34,888 nucleotides of DNA from Gallibacterium faecale (GTDB taxonomy: Bacteria; Pseudomonadota; Gammaproteobacteria; Enterobacterales; Pasteurellaceae), in contig NZ_JAQIBB010000051.1 in assembly GCF_027920745.1 (NCBI RefSeq), positions 1 through 34,888 of the forward strand, read 5' to 3'. Every line of letters starts with the position of its first letter. Position 1 is the first letter of the stretch. The position numbers and the translations under genes were made by a program. Below the pieces are notes generated by a model. The model was not told where the DNA came from, searched no databases, and saw only the letters and a program-made list of their open reading frames with translations. This document shows, in pieces, positions 8,321 to 17,147 of the stretch.

Positions 8321-9265
8321 CTAACTCCCAAATCTTTTTTGCCATTGCTTTGGGCTAATCTGATGCTTATTTTTAAAATGTTGCCTAAATGCCGTCGCTG
8401 AATGAAAGCCAACTTTCTCTGCAATCGTTTCTATACTCAACGTTGTGCTTTCTAATAATTCTCTGCCACGTTGTAAGCGCGCTTCAATTAACCATTGATT
8501 AAAAGCCATTCCTGTTGTTTTACGAAAATGTCGAGTAAAAGTACTACGGCTCATCATTAACCGAGTTGCCAAACTATCTAAAGTATAAGTATCAGCTAAA
8601 TTTTCATAAATCGAAGATAAAAGTTGATTAATATTTTCACTGATAGTTTTTCTTGCAACTGGTTGTTCAATAAATTGTGCTTGTCCACCTTCTCTATGTG
8701 GTGGAATGACTAACAATCTTGCTAATTTATTGGCAATTTTTACACCATAATATTGGCGAACAATCGCCAAACAACAATCTAATCCCGCTGCCGTACCAGC
8801 AGAAGTCATTACTCGATCTTGTTCAACATAAATCGAATTAATATCTAAATCAACTTGAGGGAAACGCTGTTTAAAATCCTCTGTAGCCAACCAGTGTGTT
8901 GTTGCCTTTTTGCCATTTAATATCCCTGCATATGCCAAAGGATAAGCACCATAACAAAGCCCTACTACCATTGCGCCACGTTGATATGCTTGTTGTAATG
9001 CATGTTGTAGTGATATAGACGGAGGTTGCTCAAGACTATGCCAGCCAGATACTACAATAATATCCGCGTGTGCTAAAAAATCTAAATTATCCTCAGCCTT
9101 AACAGTAATCGTATTAGCAATATCCGTTACTATTTTATCCTCTGCAATTACTTTTACCTGGAATAAAACTCTTTCATCTATTACTGCTGAAAATACTGTA
9201 TAAGGAATTGAAAAATGAAAAGGACTTAGTTCTGGATAAAGGATTAGTGCAACTGTTGGAATCAT
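8321..9265 (-). CDS. GlxA-type transcriptional regulator (DJ-1/PfpI domain plus AraC HTH)
   Basis: A 314-residue regulator from the ATG at 9265. The N-terminal part (residues about 1-170) is a DJ-1/PfpI-like domain with VVSGWHSLE and GLCYGAYPLAYAG. The C-terminal 100 residues are an AraC double helix-turn-helix with SRSTFTRHFRKTTG, EARLQRGRELLE and the final FKNKHQISPKQWQ. The frame can begin at a TTG at 9322 with GGAGG further upstream, but the family normally begins directly at the first beta-strand (IPTVALILYP), so 9265 is preferred. It diverges from the truncated metallo-hydrolase gene, a probable target. The inducer is unknown. Confidence 0.85.
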   Translation of the reverse strand: MIPTVALILYPELSPFHFSIPYTVFSAVIDERVLFQVKVIAEDKIVTDIANTITVKAEDNLDFLAHADIIVVSGWHSLEQPPSISLQHALQQAYQRGAMVVGLCYGAYPLAYAGILNGKKATTHWLATEDFKQRFPQVDLDINSIYVEQDRVMTSAGTAAGLDCCLAIVRQYYGVKIANKLARLLVIPPHREGGQAQFIEQPVARKTISENINQLLSSIYENLADTYTLDSLATRLMMSRSTFTRHFRKTTGMAFNQWLIEARLQRGRELLESTTLSIETIAEKVGFHSATAFRQHFKNKHQISPKQWQKRFGS

Positions 9266-9357
9266 ACCATCACCATTAAAATAAATTGACCCAATTCTTT
9301 CTATTTTTGAATAGTAAGTCAATATTTTTGTTTTCTCCTCCCTAAGATAATAAGTAT

Positions 9358-9376
9358 GTCACCGAACAATGGTGAT
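9358..9376. promoter_or_regulatory. Dyad in the regulator / metallo-hydrolase divergent gap
   Basis: GTCACC (9358-9363), 7 bases, then GGTGAT (9371-9376) form an imperfect dyad in the middle of the divergent gap. It could be an operator for the AraC-type regulator. This rests on symmetry and position only. Confidence 0.3.
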
Positions 9377-9418
9377 TATTCTATTTAACAATCTAACAAT
9401 CAAAAAGGAAGATACATA

Positions 9419-9955
9419 ATGAAATATCGTTTATTTGGTTTATTTTTTACTGCTATTTTGTCTATTTCTACGGCTTTTGCACAAATTGATTATCAGCACA
9501 TCCGTAATGCTACAGCAAAAATTCAATTTTCTGGTACTACCTTTCTTGTTGATCCCTATTTGGCACCAAAAGCAAGCTACCCTGGTTTTGACGGTACAGT
9601 TCATAGTGAAAAACGCAATCCATTAATTGATATGTCATTTTCTATTCCTGAAGTTCTAAAAGGGGTGGATGCGGTTATTGTTACCCATACCCACGCAGAT
9701 CACTGGGATGAAGTAGCACAAAAGCAAATTCCAAAGGATCTCCCAATTTTTGTACAAAATGCAGGAGATGCCTCCATTATCCGTTCACAAGGATTTAAAG
9801 ATGTGCGTGTGATCGGTCAGAATACAGAATTTAATCAAATTAAATTAAGTAAAATTTCAGGACAGCATGGTACTAACGCAATGTATGCTAATCCTAAATT
9901 AGCTGAACCATTAGGAGATGCAATGGGTGTAATTTTAGATTTTTATAGCTGTTGA
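9419..9955 (+). CDS. Exported metallo-beta-lactamase-fold hydrolase, 3'-truncated
   Basis: The 178-residue product begins with a clear signal peptide (residues 1-21, ending STAFA before Q). An UlaG-like MBL domain follows, with LVDPYL and the metal-binding THTHADHWD motif at about residues 89-97. It stops at MGVILDFYSC, where relatives normally continue for dozens of residues including further metal ligands, so the C-terminal part of the fold is missing. Its last 13 bases overlap the 3' end of dgt on the opposite strand, which places the breakpoint at that junction. AAGGAAG precedes the ATG. Probably non-functional. The natural substrate is unknown. Confidence 0.75.
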   Translation: MKYRLFGLFFTAILSISTAFAQIDYQHIRNATAKIQFSGTTFLVDPYLAPKASYPGFDGTVHSEKRNPLIDMSFSIPEVLKGVDAVIVTHTHADHWDEVAQKQIPKDLPIFVQNAGDASIIRSQGFKDVRVIGQNTEFNQIKLSKISGQHGTNAMYANPKLAEPLGDAMGVILDFYSC

Positions 9956-11289
9956 TACAATTTCAATGCATAAGCATCAGACATTCCCGCAATATAATCA
10001 CAAATTACCCGCTTTTGTTGCTGCGATTCCGCTTGTTGCCAACGTTTTACCGTATTAGGCGGTAATAAACGAGTTGGATCAGTCAGGAAAATTTGGAACA
10101 TCTCAGTTAAGATACGTTGCCCTTGGAACTCAATACGTTGTGTTTTTACTGCTTTAATCACATATCGGCTAACGAACTGCTTAAAAATATTCAATACTGC
10201 AACCGTTTCTTCTGGCAATTCAGCGTTATAACGTAATAAAGGTTCGCTAAATGCTGGATTTTCGCACCAACGAATATGTGTAATAAAATAGTTCACTAAC
10301 GAGCCAATTGCATTTTTACGTAAATAATGTTGATCAGAAAAGAGAGACTCCGTTAAAGCGATAATATGTTCACTAATCCATTCTGCATCACAAGCGATTA
10401 ATTTTTCTAAGGTTTCTTGCCATTGATCACGATGTACCAAACCTACTACAATCGCATCTTCAAAATCATGTACCGCATAAGCAATATCATCTGCCAATTC
10501 CATAATGCTGCAATCCAATGATTTATATCTGCTTTTCAGTGTATCTTGCGCTTCTTGGCGTTCGGGTAAAGCTGTAAATAATGTTCGATCCGCTTCACTG
10601 AGTGGTGCTAACACCCAATTAAATGCAGCAATATCATCACGAAAAATGCCTTTTCCTGGTCGCCAATTTTCCATTTTGACATAACGAGGATCAACACTGC
10701 GTGGCAAATCTAGAGATTCATATTGTGGTGACGCCATATCCAAAATGACAGGATATTTCATGATCCCAAGTAATGTCCGGCGGGTTAAATTCATTCCCCA
10801 ATGCTGGGTATAAGGTTCTAATTTGGTTAAAATCCGAAATGAATGCCCATTACCTTCAAACCCACCACTATCACTCATCATATAATTTAAAGCCACTTCA
10901 CCGCCATGCCCAAAGGGTGGATGTCCGATATCATGTGCTAAACATAAACTTTCAATTAAGCTGCCTTTTGGTAGAAGTGGTGATAATGCTTTTTTTAAAG
11001 TCAGTAACTCTTGTTTTGTTTGCTGCTGTAAATGAGCAAATGCGGAATCTAAACGGAGTTGTGCAGTTAAACTGCTCCCGATTTGGGCGACTTCTAATGA
11101 ATGCGTTAAGCGAGTACGGTAAAAATCATTCTCGCCAATAGAATGAATCTGCTTCTTAGCTTGTAAACAGCGAAAGGCTGCAGAGTGTAATATTCGACCG
11201 CGATCACGTTGATAAGGAGAACGATGATCATGTTCACGAGCAGGATCCGCCTGCTGACGTTCTGTCCAATATTTCGCAATTTCAAACAC
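9943..11289 (-). CDS. dgt: dGTPase-like HD-domain triphosphohydrolase
   Basis: Members hydrolyse dNTPs, classically dGTP to deoxyguanosine and triphosphate. The 448-residue protein has the HD-domain metal ligands: RLTHSLEVAQIG with His63 and LAHDIGHPPFGHGGE with His119-Asp120, then DDIAYAVHDFEDA further on. It is the shorter dGTPase-like subfamily, not the 505-residue E. coli Dgt, so substrate choice is uncertain. The start is GTG at 11289 with a strong AAGGAGG six bases before it. It follows degS by 14 bases and is probably the last gene of sppA-degS-dgt. Its 3' end overlaps the truncated MBL gene. Confidence 0.88.
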   Translation of the reverse strand: MFEIAKYWTERQQADPAREHDHRSPYQRDRGRILHSAAFRCLQAKKQIHSIGENDFYRTRLTHSLEVAQIGSSLTAQLRLDSAFAHLQQQTKQELLTLKKALSPLLPKGSLIESLCLAHDIGHPPFGHGGEVALNYMMSDSGGFEGNGHSFRILTKLEPYTQHWGMNLTRRTLLGIMKYPVILDMASPQYESLDLPRSVDPRYVKMENWRPGKGIFRDDIAAFNWVLAPLSEADRTLFTALPERQEAQDTLKSRYKSLDCSIMELADDIAYAVHDFEDAIVVGLVHRDQWQETLEKLIACDAEWISEHIIALTESLFSDQHYLRKNAIGSLVNYFITHIRWCENPAFSEPLLRYNAELPEETVAVLNIFKQFVSRYVIKAVKTQRIEFQGQRILTEMFQIFLTDPTRLLPPNTVKRWQQAESQQQKRVICDYIAGMSDAYALKLYQQL

Positions 11290-11303
11290 TGCTGCCTCCT
11301 TAG

Positions 11304-12344
11304 CTAATTAATTGGATATTCACCAATCTCTACCGGGAAATTATAGAGTTTATTCCGTCTTAATACCTGTACCGTCACGATAGTACTAGGCTTCATTTCT
11401 GCTACCATATTCACCATTTGACTTGGTGACGCTACGACAACATCACCAAATTTCACAATCACATCACCAATCTGAATACCAGCTCGCGCAGCTGGTCCAT
11501 TTTGACTTAGGTTAGTAACGAGTACCCCTTTTTGTGAATTATCTTCAATTGGTCCACTCGCAAAAATGCGGCTTTCAATTCCAAAGAAACCACGAATAAC
11601 TCGTCCATCTTTAATAATTTTATTCATCACTTCATTTGCTAATTTAATCGGAATAGCAAAGCCTAACCCTTCTGCCACAACTTCATTATCTGCACGTCCG
11701 ATACTTAAAGTATTAATGCCAATTAGCTCACCAAGAGAGTTAATTAATGCCCCACCTGAATTTCCTTGATTAATCGACGCATCTGTTTGAATAAAATTTT
11801 GCTGCTTAAATTCGCTGATGGTATTTCGTCCAGTAGCACTAATAATGCCCTGTGATACACTTTGTCCTAAGTTATAAGGGTTACCAATCGCTAATGCGAC
11901 ATCTCCCACATTGACCACACGCGCTGGATTTTGTGGAATAGTTGGTAAATTATTCGCATTAATTTTTAATACTGCTAAATCCGTCACCCAATCACTACCA
12001 ATGATATTCGCTTGATAAATATTGCCATTTTGCAACGCAACAATAATTTGGTCAGCATTTTGAATAACGTGTTTATTAGTAACGATATAACCATCGCTAC
12101 GCATAATCACACCTGAACCCAGATTATTCACATCAAAATTATTACTATTTGACTCTTGCAAAGAGCGCGTATAAACATTGACTACTGCAGGCGCAGCAAT
12201 TCTCACTGCTTCACTATAAGAGGCGACTTGTGGTTTAAAAAACTGCGCTAAAATATTATTTTGACTTGTGCCTGATAACACTAACACAATCAGCATTGCA
12301 GCTGCTAAGCCAATAATAATTGATTGTAATAATTTTTTAATCAT
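11304..12344 (-). CDS. degS: Site-1 serine protease of the sigma-E envelope stress response
   Basis: DegS cleaves the anti-sigma factor RseA when its PDZ domain senses misfolded outer-membrane proteins. The 346-residue protein has one N-terminal membrane anchor (residues about 8-25), a trypsin-like domain with His92 (TNKHVIQ), Asp122 (SDWVTDLAVL) and Ser196 (NQGNSGGAL), and a single C-terminal PDZ domain (GVLVTNLSQNGPAARAG). One PDZ domain and the anchor separate DegS from DegP/DegQ. It starts 9 bases after the sppA stop on the same strand. Confidence 0.93.
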   Translation of the reverse strand: MIKKLLQSIIIGLAAAMLIVLVLSGTSQNNILAQFFKPQVASYSEAVRIAAPAVVNVYTRSLQESNSNNFDVNNLGSGVIMRSDGYIVTNKHVIQNADQIIVALQNGNIYQANIIGSDWVTDLAVLKINANNLPTIPQNPARVVNVGDVALAIGNPYNLGQSVSQGIISATGRNTISEFKQQNFIQTDASINQGNSGGALINSLGELIGINTLSIGRADNEVVAEGLGFAIPIKLANEVMNKIIKDGRVIRGFFGIESRIFASGPIEDNSQKGVLVTNLSQNGPAARAGIQIGDVIVKFGDVVVASPSQMVNMVAEMKPSTIVTVQVLRRNKLYNFPVEIGEYPIN

Positions 12345-12353
12345 TTCAATGCC

Positions 12354-14210
12354 TTAGTAAACAGATTGACAGTTTAGACAATATAAATATTGTCCTTTTG
12401 GATCAGTAAATTGGGTTAAGACACCTAACTGCTCTCGTAATTGACGCAACTGTGGAATATTATTTAAACCCAATACTTGCGATAAAATTTGAGTCGTGAA
12501 ATGCGATTGTTTACCTGATAACAACGATAAAAGACCTGAATTATCTTGATCAGTTAACCAAATATAACCAACATCTTTTTCACTGAGTTTTTTATCTTTC
12601 GCTAGGATTTTCTCTGCTGCTACTGCCATTGCACGATTAAAGTCACCTAACTCATCAACCAATTTATGTTTTAGGGCATCTTCGCCTAACCAAACACGCC
12701 CTTGGGCAATTTTATCTACTGCGCTTTTATCTAGCTTCCGTCCTTTAGCCACTAAACTGAGGAATTGATCATATCCATGTTCAATAGAAAGTTGGATAAC
12801 ATCAGCATACTCTTTACTTAATTCAGTTAGCATTGACATTTTAGCCAATGGTGAGGTTTCAACTCCGTCACTATGAATTCCTAAATTTTGTAAGCTTTTT
12901 TCTAAGGTAACAAATGCAGCAAAAATCCCAATAGAGCCAGTGATCGTATTATTATCCGCCACAATATAATCTGCGGTACTAGAAATCCAATAACCACCTG
13001 ATGCAGCCATACCACCCATAGAAACAATCACAGGTTTCCCTAAGCTTTGTAAATGCTCTATTTCTTCACGAATAATCTCAGAAGCGGCTGCACTTCCTCC
13101 TGGACTATTAACTCTTAATACAACTGCTTTAACAGTATTATCCTCTGCAGCTTCACGCAATAAGCGAGCTACTGTATCGCCACCTACACCTTCTTCTTCA
13201 CTTTCACCATCAATAATTGCCCCCTCTACTCGGACAACCGCAATATTATTTTTGGTAGCTAACTCTGTTTCATAATCTGGTAATACTGCTAAATAATCTG
13301 CAAAGTTAATATGTTGATATTCATTATCTGCATCAACACCAAACAGTTGTTTTAATTGGTCTTCAACTGCATAACGGCTCATCGCTGCACTAACAAATTT
13401 TGTATTGATGGCATACGCAGTTAAGTCTCCTTTTAATGCCTTTAATTGTTGTAGATAGTTTTCAGGTGTTGGGAAAGCTTTTTCAATTTCAAGATGGCGA
13501 TTGGTACTAATCGTCGTTTGAATATTATGCCACATAGCATTCATCCATTGGCTGGCATTTTGGCGTGCTTCTTCTGACATATCATCACGTAATAAAGGCT
13601 CAACCGCTGATTTATAAGTCCCTACACGGAATACATGTGGGTTAGCATCAAGCTTATCTAATAATGATTTATAGTAGAAATGTTGCCCTGATAAGCCAGT
13701 AAGTTCTACTTGCCCTTGTGAATGTAAATAAATCTTATCGGCATAGCTGGCTAAAATATATTGGTTTTGTGAATAATTATCGGAAATTGCGATAACAGGT
13801 TTACCACTTTTCTTAAATTCTTGTAGTGCGTGCCCTACAAAATTTAATGAAGGTAAATCCCCACCATCAAACCCATTTAAATCTAAAACAATCCCTTTGA
13901 TTCGTTCATCATCTGTTGCTTGTGTAATCGCATACACTAAATCAAAGGTTGAAATTTTTTCTGGCATGGTCTGTTGTTGCAGATTATTAAGTAATGTTTT
14001 CAGTTCACTATTTTCTTCTCGATTATCTGCTAAAAAACCATTTAATTTTAGTTGTAATGCACCTTGTGGGATAGGTTGACTATTTTTTTCATGAACAATT
14101 AGACTAATTCCTGCAAATATTAAAACTGCCAATAAAATAAATATAATATTCATTAATACTCGACGGAAAAAATTCAGCACTTGCCAAATAAAACGTACTA
14201 TCGCTAACAC
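12354..14210 (-). CDS. sppA: Signal peptide peptidase SppA, 67-kDa type (protease IV)
   Basis: SppA degrades cleaved signal peptides in the inner membrane and faces the periplasm. At 618 residues it is the long duplicated form. One transmembrane segment lies at about residues 19-40. The catalytic dyad is Lys200 in RVGTYKSAVEP and Ser404 in GGMAASGGYW, and the NSPGGSA oxyanion-side motif is present. The start is a GTG at 14210 behind AAGGAAGG; the nearby out-of-frame ATG runs into a stop within four codons. It is the first gene of sppA-degS-dgt and diverges from the nitroreductase gene, the same sppA-ydjA neighbourhood as in E. coli. Confidence 0.94.
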   Translation of the reverse strand: MLAIVRFIWQVLNFFRRVLMNIIFILLAVLIFAGISLIVHEKNSQPIPQGALQLKLNGFLADNREENSELKTLLNNLQQQTMPEKISTFDLVYAITQATDDERIKGIVLDLNGFDGGDLPSLNFVGHALQEFKKSGKPVIAISDNYSQNQYILASYADKIYLHSQGQVELTGLSGQHFYYKSLLDKLDANPHVFRVGTYKSAVEPLLRDDMSEEARQNASQWMNAMWHNIQTTISTNRHLEIEKAFPTPENYLQQLKALKGDLTAYAINTKFVSAAMSRYAVEDQLKQLFGVDADNEYQHINFADYLAVLPDYETELATKNNIAVVRVEGAIIDGESEEEGVGGDTVARLLREAAEDNTVKAVVLRVNSPGGSAAASEIIREEIEHLQSLGKPVIVSMGGMAASGGYWISSTADYIVADNNTITGSIGIFAAFVTLEKSLQNLGIHSDGVETSPLAKMSMLTELSKEYADVIQLSIEHGYDQFLSLVAKGRKLDKSAVDKIAQGRVWLGEDALKHKLVDELGDFNRAMAVAAEKILAKDKKLSEKDVGYIWLTDQDNSGLLSLLSGKQSHFTTQILSQVLGLNNIPQLRQLREQLGVLTQFTDPKGQYLYCLNCQSVY

Positions 14211-14347
14211 TTTGTCATACCTTCCTATTTTCTTATTTCCAGCCTGTTAAAATACCATAAAATGCCTATCATTAAACGAACTTTTTCACGCTCATCCTAC
14301 TGTTGCTGTGCTACAATGACGCTCTTATTTGATACAGGAGAATAACT

Positions 14348-14908
14348 ATGGACGCACTTGATTTATTATTAAACCGCCATTCAGATAAAAATTTGATTGC
14401 ACCAGCCCCAAATGCAGAAGAATTAGAAATACTTTTTAAAGCAGCAAAACACGTTCCTGATCACGGCAAATTAACTCCTTATCGTTTTGTCGTCATTGAA
14501 CATGAAGGCCTGCAAAAATTAGGTGATTTGCTAAAAGACGCAGTCAATGAATTTAATTTAGGTGAAGATCGTTTAGCTAAAGCAGAAGGCTTTCCAAAAC
14601 GTGCACCAATGTTTATTGCGGTAATCGCAGAAATTAATAAAGAAATCAAAAAAGTTCCTGCTTGGGAGCAAATGTTAAGCGCCGGATGTGCAACGTATGC
14701 ATTACAACTTGCAGCAAATGCTCTTGGCTATGCAAATGTTTGGGTAACAGGTCCTTGGATTGATGGTTCAGCATTACGTCAAGCTTTTGGTTGCCGTGAA
14801 CACGATAAAATTGTTGCACTAGTAATGATCGGTACAGCCCAAGATAATAGTGTACGTCCAAATAAAGAATATAATAAAAATAAAGAAAATTTTGTGAGTT
14901 ATTTATAA
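14348..14908 (+). CDS. NAD(P)H nitroreductase, YdjA family
   Basis: A 186-residue FMN-dependent oxidoreductase of the minimal YdjA type, which reduces nitro compounds in vitro and has no settled physiological substrate. The FMN-binding start LLNRHSDKNL, the middle KHVPDHGKLTPYRFVVI, FPKRAPMFIAVIA and the late NALGYANVWVTGPW follow the family. CAGGAG lies 8 bases before the ATG. It diverges from sppA. Downstream is a 222-base gap with nothing recognisable except the hairpin at 15069-15099. Confidence 0.9.
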   Translation: MDALDLLLNRHSDKNLIAPAPNAEELEILFKAAKHVPDHGKLTPYRFVVIEHEGLQKLGDLLKDAVNEFNLGEDRLAKAEGFPKRAPMFIAVIAEINKEIKKVPAWEQMLSAGCATYALQLAANALGYANVWVTGPWIDGSALRQAFGCREHDKIVALVMIGTAQDNSVRPNKEYNKNKENFVSYL

Positions 14909-15068
14909 TTTTATTTTAAAACCTATAAAGGTAAATTCTCTAAGTAGTTAATAGTGGCATATTACGGCGTAAAACTAATATCTGAATTAATAGAACATTG
15001 ACTTGCCTAGTCATAATTAATGTTAAAGATATGAGCTTTTTGCCAGTATTTTATGTGTTCATAAGATA

Positions 15069-15099
15069 AACCCCTATAGATATCTCATCCATAGGGGTT
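15069..15099. terminator. Hairpin between convergent nitroreductase and TerC-family genes
   Basis: AACCCCTAT (15069-15077) pairs with ATAGGGGTT (15091-15099). It lies 32 bases beyond the TerC-family stop and follows the plus-strand nitroreductase, so it may serve both. T tracts are weak on both sides. Confidence 0.6.
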
Positions 15100-15130
15100 C
15101 ATTTATATAATTAAGCTTAATAGTAAACTT

Positions 15131-15847
15131 CTATTTTTTTAAATGCTGACGCATTCTCAAATTAATCATCTCAACACAAACTGAGAAGCCCATTGCAAAA
15201 TAGATATAGCCTTTTGGAATGTGGAATGATAGACCTTCACCAATTAAGGATACCCCAATTAAAATTAAGAAAGATAATGCAAGAATTTTTAAGGTTGGGT
15301 GGGCTTCAACAAAATCGCCAATTGGTTTAGCCGCTATCATCATTACGCCAACCGCTAAAATAATCGCAATAATCATTACCTCAACATGATTTGCCATACC
15401 AACCGCAGTAATTACTGAATCTAAAGAGAACACGATATCTAATAAAGCAATTTGAATTAATACGGCTAAGAAGCTCACTTTTTTTGGTGTTTTTTCTTCT
15501 TGCGTTGCACTTTCTTCCATACTATGGTGGATCTCTAAAGTACTTTTCACCAACAAGAACAAGCCTCCTAATAATAGGATAAGATCACGACCTGAAATTT
15601 GATAATCTGCTACTGAAAATAGTGGTTCAGTTAAACGCATAATCCACGCTAAAGAAAGCAACAGCAGAATACGAGTTCCCATCGCAAGACCTAAACCTAA
15701 AATACGGCCTGATTGACGTTGGTTAGCAGGTAAGCGTCCTACGAGAATACTGATAAAAATAATATTATCGATCCCTAAAACAATCTCTAATGCCGTTAAG
15801 GTAAATAAAGCAACCCATGCTTCCGGGCTACTAATCCACTCCAACAT
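15131..15847 (-). CDS. TerC-family integral membrane protein (YgdQ-like)
   Basis: A 238-residue polytopic protein with about seven hydrophobic segments. It has the TerC hallmarks: the acidic EIVLGIDNIIFISIL in the first helix and its repeat DIVFSLDSVITAVGMA in the middle, whose buried acids are thought to bind a metal ion. TerC proteins are linked to metal (manganese, tellurite) handling at the cytoplasmic membrane; the substrate here is not known. It lies 52 bases after mutH on the same strand, the arrangement of mutH-ygdQ in E. coli, with an inserted loop at residues about 108-125. Confidence 0.9.
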   Translation of the reverse strand: MLEWISSPEAWVALFTLTALEIVLGIDNIIFISILVGRLPANQRQSGRILGLGLAMGTRILLLLSLAWIMRLTEPLFSVADYQISGRDLILLLGGLFLLVKSTLEIHHSMEESATQEEKTPKKVSFLAVLIQIALLDIVFSLDSVITAVGMANHVEVMIIAIILAVGVMMIAAKPIGDFVEAHPTLKILALSFLILIGVSLIGEGLSFHIPKGYIYFAMGFSVCVEMINLRMRQHLKK

Positions 15848-15899
15848 AACTACTCCTCTAAATAATCAAACTCAATGTAAAAGTGCCATACTATAACGA

Positions 15900-16586
15900 T
15901 TAATCCAACGAAAAGGAATATTTCCCCCGCTGAAAATTGTGCAAAATCTGTGCGGTAAAATTTTTTCGTAAATAAAAACCTAACGGCAATGTATCAATGA
16001 CCTCACCCTGTTTGCCAATGCCTTTGGTTAATACTTTACTATTGGCACCTTTAGGACGTAATTGTAAAACCTCACCAATCCGAGCATTAATTTTCTTCAC
16101 ATCACCTAATACAATTAAATCCATTAATTCTTCCCAATCCTGACGTAATTGTATCTCTTCGTCTGCTGAAGGCTGCCATAAAATAGGTTGTCCTATCCGG
16201 CGTAAAGCTAAGGGGATAGTACGTTCCCCTTCAACTGGAATCCACAATACTTTGGATAATTTATAACGCACATGAGAGCACTCCCACACCACACCATGGT
16301 TATCAATCAATGGCGCTAAACAAACAAATGTTGTTTCTAGTGGTTCACCTTGTTGATTAATCGGAATGGTTTTGAGCTCAATACCTAAATGAGCAAAATC
16401 TTGTTCTGGTTTACTCCCTGCCTGTGCCCCTAATGCTAATTCGATTAAACTGCCAACCCAGCCTTTATCTCGTCTTAAATTTTCTGGCACAGGCCGTTGT
16501 AATTGTTGTGCAATATCCTCTAGTGTTCTACCTGCTAGTTGATAAGCTCGATCTATTAATTGTTGTTCTGTTATTGGTGGTTTCAT
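15900..16586 (-). CDS. mutH: DNA mismatch repair endonuclease MutH
   Basis: MutH nicks the unmethylated strand at hemimethylated GATC sites when activated by MutS-MutL. The frame opens with GTG-GTG-ATG; I choose the ATG at 16586 because GAGGAG ends 5 bases before it. The resulting 228-residue protein has the usual length. Catalytic elements of this restriction-enzyme-like fold are visible: KGWVGSLIELALG, DFAHLGIELKTIP (Asp, Glu and Lys) and the late GFYLRKNFT. Presence of mutH implies Dam methylation in this organism. mutH activity bears on tract stability for the tetranucleotide repeat at 21146. Confidence 0.94.
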   Translation of the reverse strand: MKPPITEQQLIDRAYQLAGRTLEDIAQQLQRPVPENLRRDKGWVGSLIELALGAQAGSKPEQDFAHLGIELKTIPINQQGEPLETTFVCLAPLIDNHGVVWECSHVRYKLSKVLWIPVEGERTIPLALRRIGQPILWQPSADEEIQLRQDWEELMDLIVLGDVKKINARIGEVLQLRPKGANSKVLTKGIGKQGEVIDTLPLGFYLRKNFTAQILHNFQRGKYSFSLD

Positions 16587-16755
16587 CACCACTCCTCGTT
16601 ATAAAGATTAAAAAATAACCAGCATTTTTCTAATTTTCTATTTTTTCGACAATATTTTATAACTATATGATTTATAAAATATTTTATTTTTATTAATGTT
16701 TAAAAAACGCCAGCAAATAAATTATACGTAAATTTACGCCTATTCAATCACAATT

Positions 16756-16764
16756 TTATCCACA
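16756..16764 (+). promoter_or_regulatory. DnaA box
   Basis: TTATCCACA, an exact match to the high-affinity DnaA binding site, in the AT-rich mutH-pflA gap. Confidence 0.5.
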
Positions 16765-17000
16765 ATTTCTCTGAATAACTCACACCCTGAATAAATAAAC
16801 AGTATTGCTTTTTTAAAATTTAACATTTTATTAAAAATATAAAGTACATTTTCTTAAACTTTCTTTTGTTTGATTGGCTAACCATTCTATTTTTTGAACA
16901 ATTATATAAAATTATCACAGATAATTTTTTCTTTTAGAATCAAATACAAATAAACAAAATTCCATTATTAACACAATTTAAGCTACTTATTTCCACAAAG

Positions 17001-17009
17001 TTATCCACA
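17001..17009 (+). promoter_or_regulatory. DnaA box, with a degenerate second box just upstream
   Basis: A second exact TTATCCACA, same orientation as 16756. ATTTCCACA (16989-16997, two mismatches) lies three bases before it, so this end of the gap looks like a small box pair 139 bases before the pflA start. Confidence 0.5.
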
Positions 17010-17147
17010 GGCTAATATTGAGTGATATTTTATTTTTCTCACAAAAAGAATTCCTGTCGAGTTTTACAACAAATTCAGTTAAAATTAAAAAAATTTTTAA
17101 GATTTCATTTTTCTATTATATATAAGGACTATAAGGCTGTTTACTCT

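Larger units (their letters stand above)
16587..17147. other. AT-rich intergenic gap between mutH and pflA with DnaA-box motifs
   Basis: A 561-base gap, much more AT-rich than its surroundings. It carries a perfect 12-bp palindrome CGTAAATTTACG (16727-16738), two perfect DnaA-box 9-mers (16756-16764 and 17001-17009) and T-rich runs. No conserved protein is visible: the pflA frame extends upstream through 17022 but has no family similarity there. I see no GATC site and none of the gene neighbours normally found at gammaproteobacterial oriC. It must contain divergent promoters for mutH and pflA. Confidence 0.6.

Noticed and set aside
16587..17147. Chromosomal origin of replication
   Set aside because: AT-rich with DnaA boxes, but only two exact boxes, no GATC cluster, and no mnmG/mioC/dnaA-type neighbours. 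Kept as a DnaA-motif region only.
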